From: Silene latifolia
Lineage: Eukaryota; Streptophyta; Magnoliopsida; Caryophyllales; Caryophyllaceae
DNA: 64,000 nt
Direction of reading: 5' to 3'
Assembly (NCBI RefSeq): GCF_048544455.1
Contig: NC_133536.1
Span: 42,032,152 to 42,096,151, forward strand
Part shown: positions 54,702-64,000 of the stretch, piece after piece
How positions within the stretch are numbered: position 1 is the stretch's first letter
Layout: the number at the start of each line of letters is the position of its first letter
Notes under the pieces: generated by a model
What the model was told of the DNA's origin: nothing
The model's input: the letters and a program-made list of their open reading frames with translations, nothing else
Database searches by the model: none
Program-made: the position numbers and the translations under genes

Positions 54702-57648
54702 ATGGCAGCAACCAACATTATCACAAAACCATCCCTAACCTTCGTGGTGCGGAGAAAGGCCCCAGAGTTGGTTCCTCCGGCAGGGCCCACCCCACATGAG
54801 TTCAAGGAACTATCTGACATTGACGACCAAGATGGTCTACGGTTCCAAATACCGGTGATCCACTTCTTCAAGAACAATGATAGTCCTGGCGGTGCCTCAA
54901 CAAGGATGCGAGACCCAGTCAGGGTGATAAAGGAAGCTCTAGGGAAAGCATTAGTGTGGTATTACCCGTTTGCCGGGCGACTGAGGGAGAAGGAAGGGAG
55001 GAAGTTGGTTGTGGAGTGTAACGGAAAAGGAATTATGTTCATTGAGGCGGATGCTGATGTCACTCTTGACCAGTTTGGGACGGTTCTTCAACCTCCTTTT
55101 CCTCTGTTAGAAGAGATTCTCTTTGACGTCCCAGGTTCCGCTGCTGTCTTGGATACCCCTCTGCTGCTCATTCAGGTCAGTCAATTTTGTGTGTTTAATT
55201 TGAGATGGTTTATTTTAAAGCTTATAAGTTTACCTAGTTTTTGTATTATGTTTCACTCCCTTTTTTTTTCACCCTTTCTTTTCTATTTTTTCGCATTTTT
55301 GAGGTGTGCGTTCACCAATTGACGGTTCTAAAGGATGATTCATGTCAGCCGACCCCAAATCATTTTGGGATTAAGGCTCTGATGTTGTTGTTGTTGTAAT
55401 TTGAGATGGTTTATTTTGTGAAAGCATTAGTAGTTTTGTTCATTACATGAAATGTTGATGCTTCTTATATATTACTCTCTGAAGTTATCTGTTAGTCTGT
55501 TACTGATGTAGTGCTGTACATGTTGCCATTCTTGTGTAAACGAAATCACAAAGGCAGTTCAGATACGAGTTTCGAACCAAGGTCATGAATATGATTTACT
55601 CAATGATTTTCCCAGCTAAGGTAGCTAACTTCTATTATAGGCCTCTGAAAAATTGACCCCTTGTGATTTGATAATAGAACAAAGACTACAACCGTCAACC
55701 CCTACTTGTGAAATAAGAATATGAAACAGATAGCGTTGCAAGTTAATGAACTTGAATTCGTTGAAGTGTCTTAGAGCGACAATAGAATATGAGTAGTTAG
55801 AAGTATTCTCGTTCATAACAACAGCATAATACACCTAGACATGCTACACCCAATCGCTTGTAATTTTATTACTTCATACGGAGCACCTAAAAATTTACTT
55901 GCTTGACGAAATAAGAAAAGTCATCACATGGATTCTGTTCTTCGCCTCAACAATTTCAGGAAAATTTACTCAATCCTTTGATTATGTTTTGCTCTAGTTT
56001 CTGTCATTAACACATGGAATGTATTTCAATCTATTCTAACAGGTGACCCGCCTAAAATGTGGTGGATTTATATTAGCAACCCGCCTAAATCACACCATGG
56101 CTGATGCACCAGGATTAGTTCAATTCATGAATGCCGTGGCTGAGCTTGCCCGGGGTGCTGACTTCCCGTCGGTCCCACCAGTGTGGGAACGCCACCTTTT
56201 TACAGCTCGAGATCCACCGCATATTACATGTGTGCACCGTGAGTATGATGAGATTGAAGACACCAATAAGACCATTATCCCTCTTGATGACATGGTTCAC
56301 ATGTCCTTTTTCTTTGGTACGTTCCCTCATAGGAATTGGATGTGTAGTTGTTAGCAAATGACATTAAAAGGCTTAGAATCGAAGTAATTATCTACTGTGT
56401 ACTAAAGTATAAGGGCAATAGCAATGGTTAGAGTTTCATGCTAAACTTTATCATTGACACATTAACCACAAATCACTAATTTTGAAACTTCTTATTTCTC
56501 CTTAATGGTAAAAGTTCCATACTTTCTATGTGGTACCCCTTCTCCTCTTCTTTTCTCAACATGAAACCGGTTTCATATAATTGAGGAACTCTTTAGTTTG
56601 TACCTCAATGGTTAAGGAGCTCCTTATATGATATGAAACTTCTTATTTGTTGCCATTGCTATTGCCGTAAGGAAAAAATAGACAGCCTTTTCCAACCTAT
56701 GGTAGGATTTTCAATTTTTATTTTTCCCAAAAAGTAGTTTTTATTGGCATAAAATTCATGGTGATTTTAAGAAGTAAAACGGTGTGGACATGAGATCCAA
56801 TTAATAAGACAGGTGGAAGGATTGGGTGAGCATCATGAAATTTATTTATTTGTTGTGAGTGGTACGGTAATACTCATGAGTCATGATCTGCGTTTAAAAT
56901 TAGTCGGTGTAAAAACGTATACCGTCCTTGTGGCTTCCTTGAAAAAAAAAAATAACTTGCATCCTATACTATAACAGGGGAAAGTGAAATTGCGGCTCTA
57001 AGACGTTTTGTCCCACCACATTTAAAACGCTCCTCAACATTTGAAGTCCTCACCGCCTGCCTTTGGCGCTGCCGCACAATTGCCCTCCAGCCGGACCCGG
57101 CAGAGATGGTTCGGATAATCTGCATAGTTAATTCCCGATCCATATTCAAGAACCCGCCCCTGCCAACCGGGTTCTACGGAAATGCTTTTGCTTTTCCAGT
57201 GGCTGTATCCACCGCTGGCCAAATATCTGGTAATCCAGTGGGGTATGCCTTGGAACTTGTGAAGAAGGCCAAGGCTGACGTCACCAAAGAGTACATGCAT
57301 TCCCTTGCTGATCTCATGGTCCTTAAAGGAAGGCCCCACTTCACTGTGGTCAGGTCCTTCCTAATCTCAGATGTCACTCGGGCCGGGTTTGCCGACATTG
57401 ATTTCGGGTGGGGGCTACCTGTTTATGGAGGTCCAGCGAAAGGCGGGGTCGGGGCGATACCTGGAGTTGCAAGCTTTTACATCCCATTTAGGAACAGCAA
57501 GGGGGAGAATGGCATTGTGGTGCCTGTTTGTTTGCCCAGTTATGCTGTGGAGAGGTTTGTTAAGGAGTTGAACGGGTTGTTGGCCGAAATTCCGGAACAT
57601 CCGATTGCTGAATCTGGATCATCTGTTTTGATTTCTTCTTCTTTGTAA
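54702..57648 (+). CDS. BAHD acyltransferase, benzyl alcohol O-benzoyltransferase-like
   Basis: Three exons: 54702-55175, 56043-56316, 56978-57648 (introns GT-AG, phases 0 and 1), 472 residues, the normal BAHD length. Start [19 protein letters not shown]. The catalytic motif HTMAD is His175-Asp179 (HxxxD) and the structural DFGWG is 391-395. Also typical: [20 protein letters not shown] near 30-50, [10 protein letters not shown] near 87-96, [17 protein letters not shown] and [19 protein letters not shown]. These match the benzyl alcohol O-benzoyltransferase/HSR201-like clade, which transfers acyl groups from benzoyl-CoA or similar to alcohols in the cytosol, giving scent or defence esters. Substrate cannot be read from sequence. 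Frame is intact; the only undamaged cellular gene here. Introns carry a SINE and a MITE. Confidence 0.93.
55217..55397 (+). mobile_element. SINE in intron 1, 20-bp TSD
   Basis: AATTTGAGATGGTTTATTTT at 55197-55216 and again at 55398-55417. The insert ends GGGATTAAGGCTCTGATGTT then (GTT)n, a familiar SINE tail with CCGACCCCAAATC upstream. About 181 bp; A and B boxes not visible, so probably 5'-truncated. Confidence 0.85.
56413..56667. mobile_element. Tourist-like MITE in intron 2, TAA TSD
   Basis: GGGCAATAGCAATGG at the left, CCATTGCTATTGCCG at the right, TAA on both sides (56410-56412 and 56668-56670). 255 bp. TIR and TSD fit PIF/Harbinger. A partial internal repeat of GAAACTTCTTATTT occurs. 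Confidence 0.85.
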
Positions 57649-58731
57649 GCCAAAGTTAGTGACAAGACCACATTAAGTAAAACCGCTCGATATCTATGTA
57701 CTTCTCCACAGGTTAAATTTATTCTCGTGCAAATGTCAAATAGTTGAACATTTGATATTATTATGAGTTAGTGATATTATTATGAGTTAGTGATAATATA
57801 ACGAAGCACGTATAATTAAAAAACAAGAGAGTTCTAGAAGTAATATTGATTGATAATGTTAAGCTGATAGAATTCAGTTCTCAAATTGTTTAATTATCCT
57901 CAATAACCAACCCAAATTGGCAAGATCAAGGATCAACCATGCCTGACTGCCCGTTTTATTGCAGAATTCGGGAAAATTATAAGTATTTAAGGTAAGTTTT
58001 CGATGGTATTCATGATCTGGTTCAAATCCAGTCAACATTAAACATCTCCTCGTGGCTCCCTCTACATGAAAAAAAAAAAAAAACAAATCTTGGATTGTTC
58101 ATTGAAAGAAGATGAATGACTCTTGGATGCAAAAACGACCAAATTAGTGCTCTTTTCTTAATCAGGAAAATAACGATACCATGCCATCATTTTTAACTGT
58201 TGCACTCTCGCCTTTTCAAAGTAGAGGTGCAACGCAACTTTGTCTTCCTATTTGGATTACATTTTGCATGTCTGGAAACGGTTAAAAGACATTATATGCA
58301 AGTGTCGCAGTACCCCTCGAAACCGTCCACGTTTTTAAAGTAGTCCATACCACACTTTTCACTTTTCATGTACAAGCTAACAACCATCTAACTTAATCCT
58401 TTTGCGATTTTGGTACTCTGAGACATTCACCATATCGCCGGATTACCATAAATGGTCTCTTTTACGATGAAGTAGTGCATTGTTCTAATGAACCTACACA
58501 ATGAGAAGAACGACAAGCCATACCAACCCTCTGAGTTGCATGCATTTGTTTGGCGCATTTCTCTTCTTTGACTAATTAATAAAAGGCAAAGTATCAATGG
58601 TGTTCCTCTTGTTTAGAGGATCATTCAAGTATTTCCCGATTATCTAACGCCAGGAAAAGAAGGCCTAATTCCCTACTATGCAAAAAGTATTTTTCTCTAA
58701 ACACATAGCTGCGCTAGTGGGACGACAGCAT
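57649..58731. other. Intergenic, possible SINE remnant
   Basis: 3' flank of the BAHD gene. At 58019-58083 GGTTCAAATCC (like a tRNA B box) is followed by GTGGCTCCCTCTACATG and a 16-A run, suggesting a degraded plus-strand SINE. Otherwise nothing recognised. Confidence 0.35.
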
Positions 58732-59025
58732 TTGCGGTATATTGTAATACATTCCAGGGAATTAATCCGAAAATATGAATTACACAGGCAAAATCGATCA
58801 AAGGAACCCTAAATTGAAGAAAGGAATTCGATTGAAAGATTGAATTGTATTAGCTTAAGAACAAGATTACAAGTGTAACTGATCAATGTTCTAGCTAAAA
58901 GATTACAAAGAATCTGTGAGAGATATTTGTGCAAAAAATGTATGCTAACTAACTTGTGACGAGCTGTTAACTATTTATACAAACTTGACAACTCATGCTC
59001 AACTAACTGACAGCTGGCTTACAAC

Positions 59026-61083
59026 CAGGGCCGTCTTTGGGCCTGTGCAGCCCGTGCCACTGCATAGGGCCCCAAAATTTTAAGCCTAGAATGTCTAAAA
59101 GTTGGGTAAGTCATTAATAAAAAAAAAAAAATTTGACTAAATCAATCGGTATACACGATTTAGGGAAGAATTCCCAAATCCCTTCCGACTTCCTCTTTTA
59201 ATTTTTTCCTCTTTCCCTAGAATCAGTCATGACAAACAGTTTTCCTAAAATATCTCATTCCAAATATTTCAATCTTCATTATAACGGTTCAATTCTTGTA
59301 CATATAATCTCAATGATTTTAATTTCAAACTCAACTACACTCATCTACTGTTTGAATTTAAGGTAATTTTTTTTCCTTTTCAACCTTCTGAAAGATTCAA
59401 TTTTTTTTAATTCTTGTTATAGTTTGATTTTTGTGGAGGAATTCGGCCGATTTTCAATCTTTAGTAAATTGTTATAGTTTTTTTAAGAGTAAATTATCAA
59501 TTACACCCACGTCAAATGCACATTTTTACATTTACTCCCACGTCAAATTTTTTTATTAAATTACACCCAAGTTAATAGTTCAGTTTACAAATTGCACCCA
59601 ATATCGGAATCCGGCCAAATTTCCGTCAATTTTCAAATTTTCTGGGTAAAATATAAATTTTTGGACGATTTTGCCCTCCTTCATTCTTTTATTAAGCTGA
59701 TTCTTGTTTCCTCCTTCTTCATTGCCTCTTCATCCTTCTTGTCTCTCTTCCCTAATTTTATTTCCCTTCATTGTGTTCATCATCTCAAGGTAAGTCATTC
59801 CACATTGTTTTGTTTTGATTAATTGTGTTCAATTAAATCAATACAAACCCTAAAACTAAGAAATACAAACCCAGGAATACAAACCCAAACCCAAACCCAA
59901 ATTGAATCAAAACAATGTATTTTTTGCTATCCCTTTTTGAAGCTTTCCATTCTGAGTAGTCCCAAACATCAAGGCTGGTGTCATGTTGAAGACGCAAAAT
60001 ATCAAACAGGCTGGAAATCTTGGTGACTCCCTTCAAGGCTTGATCCACTCTCTTCTCATAAGCTTGCAGAAGGTTCGACTCTTAATGGTCTATGCTCAAT
60101 GCGACGACCCTCTAGCTCTCCTTGCAAATGATAATACAGATCGTTGAGTATCAAGCTCCTTATCTGAGTTCCTTCACTGTTGATAATAAAACGTAAACAT
60201 CACATACTAGAGCACAGAATTGCAAAATCCCTAAACCCTATAAACCCAGAAATACAAACCCAAACCCAGAATTATAAACTAAGAAATACAAACCCAGAAA
60301 TTTATGCGAAAATTTGGGGGAATTTGAAAGGGGGAGATTTTGGGGGAAAATTGGGATGAAATTAGGGCAAAACTGAAATAGGGGATGTAAAATGAAGAGT
60401 TAGAGGTTGATTCACAGTTAGAGACACGCGGGGGCAATTTAGTCATTTCATTTAGTTTTTCACCTGAAAATGGCTTGGGGTGCAATTTGTAAACTGAGCT
60501 ATTAACTTGGGTGTAATTTAATAAAAAAATTTGACGTGGGAGTAAATGTAAAAATGTGCATTTGACGTGGGTGTAATTGATAATTTACTCTTTTTTTAAT
60601 TATTTGTATAATTTTGTATTTCCCCCTTCTACTGCTTCTTTTTCTGTTTAGTGTTCATATGGTTGACATTTTTTAATTATTTTTCTTGTTTAGTTTATAC
60701 TTGATCTAATCGACTAATCCCGATTTTCAGTTTACTCTTGATATTTTTATTATGCTTTAATTTTGCTCGTTTTTACAAACCCAATTTGGTAATGTGTTAA
60801 ACAAGTTTAATCAATTGAAAAAACATGAGGGTAGTTAGGTTGTTTACACATTCAATTGCTGTGATAGTGTGATACTTCTGCTTGTGGCTTTATCGCCCTT
60901 ATGCCGTAATGCCGTATGATTGTGTAACATCAATTAATGGTTGTACTTCTGCTTTGTTTATTTTTTTTGCATTGAATATCTAAAAATATATGATGCATTT
61001 TGTAATAGTAACTTTTTTTAACATTAAAAGGGCCCCATTTTTAAATTTCGCACGGGGCCACCTAAATAGCCGAGACGGTCCTG
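59026..61083. mobile_element. hAT-type non-autonomous element, 8-bp TSD
   Basis: CAGGGCCGTCTTTGGGC at the left and, inverted, CAGGACCGTCTCGGC at the right, between exact CTTACAAC copies (59018-59025 and 61084-61091). GGGCCCCA motifs lie inside both ends. 2058 bp, more than half due to the nested 59487-60590 element. No transposase. Confidence 0.87.
59487..60590. mobile_element. Mutator-type element nested in hAT, 9-bp TSD
   Basis: TIRs of about 115 bp starting GAGTAAATTATCAATTACAC and nearly perfect (ACGTGGGAGTAAATGTAAAA words), between exact TTTTTTTAA copies (59478-59486 and 60591-60599). 1104 bp. The interior contains an exon-like minus-strand stretch (about 60060-59930: VDQALKGVTKISSLFDILRL, then DTSLDVWDYSEWKAS) that may be a captured gene piece (Pack-MULE). 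Source gene not recognised. Confidence 0.85.
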
Positions 61084-61102
61084 CTTACAACCAACACTAA
61101 CA

Positions 61103-62853
61103 ACTTCTTATTTAATTGATGACCTGACCCTAGTAGACAAGCGAGTATGTTACAATCCATTCCCCTTAAATGAACCTTGGCCTCAAGTTTAATCTAACTT
61201 GAAAGCACGAAATCGTCTCACAAAGTCATGATACATCCCAGGTTGCATCATCAACAATACCATTTGACCAATGCATCAACAAGTAGGCAACAACATGAAT
61301 GCCCTTCTTTACCATTTTTCTTTCTAAAACAGCCACTAGTTCCGCCCTAAGCTGCAGCATGTCATACATGATTGGTATTACAGTTGTAACAGACGCAGAC
61401 CCATGATGATTTCTTAGCTATGAGAGATGAAAAACTTGATGCACTTTGGCTTGGTCAGGAAGTAAGGTTAAGTTTGTAAGCCACCTTCCCTATTCTTCCC
61501 AAGACCTCAAAAGGCCCAAAGAATCTAGGACCTAATTTTTAGCAACTTGTATAAACCATTGAATGGTGTCTATAGGGCCGTAGCTTGACATAAACCAGAT
61601 CTCCCACCTCAAACTCCACATCAGATATGTGCTTATCGATTGATTCTTCATTGTGTCCCGAGCTCTTTTCAAATGGAACTTGAGCATGGTAATGCACTCC
61701 TCTCTTACAGTTAAACTTCTGTCCATTGTTGTAATAGGACTGTCTCCTATCATATAAGGGAAATGCACTTGTGGTGTTTGTCCATATACTACCTCATAAG
61801 GAGTTGTTACAATAGAACTATGGTAATTGCTATTGTACCATCATTCATCCGACGGAATCCAATTGGCCCAATCCTTTGGTTTTTCACCAGTCATACACCT
61901 CAAGTATGCCTCAAAGCATTTATTGACAACTTCTGTTTGGCCATCAGTCTGAGGGTGGTATGCAATTGACATTAGCAGCTCCACCTTATGGACTTTGAAT
62001 AATTCATGCAAGAATTTGCTCACAAAAATCTTGTCCATGTCACATACAATGGATTTGGGAATAAACTTGAAACTCTTTTCATAGTGGCTTGCACACCAGA
62101 ATGACCTCCCATAGCAGAGTTGTGCATTGCTTTAAGAATATCTCTTCTTACTTCAGAGTCTGGACCAACCACTAACCTTCCTTTTCTGAGTAACTTGTCA
62201 TTGCACCATTGAAACTTGTTGCCGTGAAGTGTACCGTTTTGCAGTTGTTCTATGAGCCCCGCACACTCAGGTGTTTGCCAGCTATCTATTATCCTTTGGA
62301 GCAGATCTGACCTTACTTGGGTGACCACCATTGCCCTTAATTCTGCACCATAAATTCTTAAAAGAGCATCTGCAACAATATTCTCTTATTCCTTCCTATA
62401 TACCACCTCATATTCCAATCCCAAAAGCTTAGGGAGACATTTGCTTTGGAAAGGTGTTGTAATCTTTTGTTCCAACATGTATTTTACACTGAAATGACCA
62501 GTCTTAATGATGAAATGTTGCCCAATTAGGTAAGGCCTCCATTTTTCAATTGCTAGAATCACAACTAATAGCTCCTTTTCATAAGTAAAGAGTGCCTTGT
62601 GCTTATCAGCCAACGCTTTGCTTATAAAAGCAATTGGGTTGTCCTTTTGTGACAAGATTGTCTGTGGCCTGTTCACTCCACTAAACCCATTCTTCTTGAG
62701 TAGATTGGTCAGAGGCATGCTAATAAGACCATACCCTTGTGCAAATTTCCTGTAGTAGTCTGTCAACCTCAGGAATCCCCTCAATTCTTTGACATTTTTA
62801 GAAACTGGCAAATCCAACATTGCCTTCACTTTTTTGGGATCAGTGACAACTCC
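61103..62853 (-). pseudogene. Ty3 retrotransposon pol remnant (RT to integrase/chromodomain)
   Basis: Minus strand. 62853-62386: end of reverse transcriptase (VVTDPKKVKAMLDLPVSKNV, ELRGFLRLTDYYRKFAQGYG) and RNase H (FISKALADKHKALFTYEKEL). 62331-62040: integrase zinc-binding region (LRKGRLVVGPDSEVRRDILK, HNSAMGGHSGVQAT). A deletion then removes the first catalytic Asp. 62038-61841: the rest of the core (LLMSIAYHPQTDGQTEVVNK). Further fragments to 61140 look like the C-terminal and chromodomain-like region (KVHQVFHLS, VDDATWDV). Several frameshifts. The reverse transcriptase is cut at 62853 by an LTR of another family. Confidence 0.85.
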
Positions 62854-64000
62854 TATAACACCTCCATATACCAGGTGTCTTACCAAGACCACCCTAGCAC
62901 ATGGAGATGCTACCATCTCAGTTACCCAAGGTATAGTAATCAAAGGAGACCATAAAGAAACATACTTTAAGTTTAAATATTTAAAGTGCGTACAACTTAT
63001 AAACCAAACCGAGTATAAAAATACAACTATCTCAAACTGAAATCCAAAACTGAAATAAAACTGTTATAAACTATTAGCGGAAGACTAAAAGACTCGAACT
63101 AGTGATGACTCTATCCCCAGCTAGATCCCGCGCATACTTCGTAGAATCATCTGCTTATCACCTGCTCACCATCCCCGAATGGATCACCACAGTTTTCAAA
63201 ACATTTAAACAGCAACATCCAAATACTTAAGCACATTCCTCCAACTCCAGTTCATTACCAATCACCTGACTACACACTAAAGTGTGTAGCCCTGCCAGAA
63301 TACCCATTACAACAGATATTCCACACCGCCAGTGGGGTTCGCGGTCTTGCCACCTAAGCCCTGCTCAAAACTGTAGAGCGAATAACCCTATGACCATTAA
63401 TGTGCATATCCCCTTTGTGACGGGAACCACAAGGGGTGAATCAAGGGTGTGAAGCCATTCCCGCCAATAACTCCACTCAGTCGAGGGCGCAGATCGCGAA
63501 CCACATATAACTAGCAGCCAAAACCACAATACTAACAATCATGCTTATTACCAAGACATATAATTATGACCACAATGATAACCATGCAATTCATCCATCA
63601 CATTAACTTAATTCAATGATACAGTGACCGAGTAGAGAAACCCTACCTGAAATGGAATCACCACCAACAATAGCAGCAGATCAAAAAGCCTTTTCTACGA
63701 AATCATCTCCTATAACAATAATCATACAATTCTAATCAACTACAACAATTACTCCCCAAAACCCCGAAATCACCCAATTAGGGTTTAACCAAAATTAACG
63801 AACTGACATAAAAACAACATAGAAATCTTATCCAAACGATGATGATTACAAGGGTATAACGATCTCAGAACTCTGACAACCCTAGTCTTAATTTGATAGC
63901 AAAAAGAGGTGAGAATTGAACGTCGTAGAGTTTTCTTGTGACAAGTTTAGAAAATAAAGGTAAAAGTGACAAAGACTATCGATCAAAACTTTAAATACCT
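62854..64000 (-). repeat. Chromovirus LTR (minus), runs off the window
   Basis: Inverse of the 41355-42700 LTR and colinear with 39781-40650 (CAGGTGTCTTACCAAGACCA, CACCATCCCCGAATGGATCA, GTAGAGAAACCCTACCTG). Starts TATAACACC where the family has TGTAACACC. Inserted into the reverse-transcriptase region of 61103-62853. Right end not reached. Confidence 0.8.

Larger units (their letters stand above)
58732..61102 (-). repeat. LTR of a decayed Ty3 element, split by a hAT element
   Basis: Inferred from position after pol: the minus strand starts TGTTAGTGTTGG at 61102, continues across the hAT insertion (59026-61083), has GTATAAATAG at 58971-58980 as TATA box, and probably ends near TGCGG at 58732. 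About 300 bp without the insert. The partner LTR is outside what remains, so the ends are approximate. Confidence 0.5.

Overview
This is a piece of a plant nuclear genome made almost entirely of transposable elements. The evidence is intron-containing genes, LTR retrotransposons with tRNA-Asp- and tRNA-iMet-type primer sites, MITEs, SINEs, LINEs, PIF/Harbinger, Mutator and hAT elements, and a BAHD acyltransferase gene. The Tat/Ogre-, Athila- and Tekay-type elements fit an eudicot with a large genome. The abundance of short CGATCGA palindromes in the retroelements makes me think of Caryophyllaceae, but that is inference. No bacterial, organellar, rRNA, tRNA or CRISPR feature was seen.

Layout. 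(1) 1-13440: a Tat/Ogre-like LTR retrotransposon on the minus strand (5' LTR 10437-13440, primer site 10416-10433, gag). Its gag is split by an 8.4-kb non-autonomous Athila-like element (895-9283; LTRs 895-2390 and 7815-9283; TSD TTGGG) that has gag and protease but no reverse transcriptase or integrase. (2) 13441-22604: AT-rich DNA packed with DNA elements: a Mutator-type foldback (13874-14846, 9-bp TSD), a hAT MITE (15289-15560, 8-bp TSD), a 1.1-kb foldback (about 16480-17600) and a decayed PIF/Harbinger element with Myb/SANT ORF1 and DDE transposase (about 17655-22600) that itself carries MITEs and a Helitron end. (3) about 22605-39787: a Mutator-like element of the type carrying a Ulp1-like SUMO protease gene (plus strand, 23700-35025) facing a MULE/FAR1-like transposase gene (minus strand, 38128-39787). 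The protease gene is broken by a LINE remnant. The LINE is broken by a 6.4-kb non-autonomous LTR element (25750-32162, TSD GAACG), and the right LTR of that element holds a Stowaway MITE. Between the two genes lie a long tandem repeat and a solo LTR (35830-37594, TSD CGAGT).

(4) 39781-46030: an old chromovirus LTR on the minus strand, carrying a hAT MITE and a retroposon tail, invaded by a same-family chromovirus in the opposite orientation (41355 to about 45430). That element stops abruptly inside reverse transcriptase and is followed by a second, empty-site copy of the 374 bp found before its insertion point. (5) 46030-54700: mostly non-coding, with a possible Helitron, a truncated LINE, Stowaway MITEs and a SINE. 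(6) 54702-57648: the one intact cellular gene, a three-exon BAHD acyltransferase close to benzyl alcohol O-benzoyltransferase, with a SINE in intron 1 and a Tourist-type MITE in intron 2. (7) 57649-64000: a hAT element with a Mutator-type MITE nested in it, inserted in the LTR of a decayed Ty3 element whose pol is in turn interrupted by a further chromovirus LTR running off the window.

The most striking pattern is that several unrelated LTR families each carry clusters of a short palindromic word in LTRs, UTRs and even gag. The word is CGATCGA-centred in three families; different palindromes occupy the Tat-like LTR and the solo LTR. A second pattern is that two different non-autonomous elements share conserved non-coding blocks next to their 3' LTRs.
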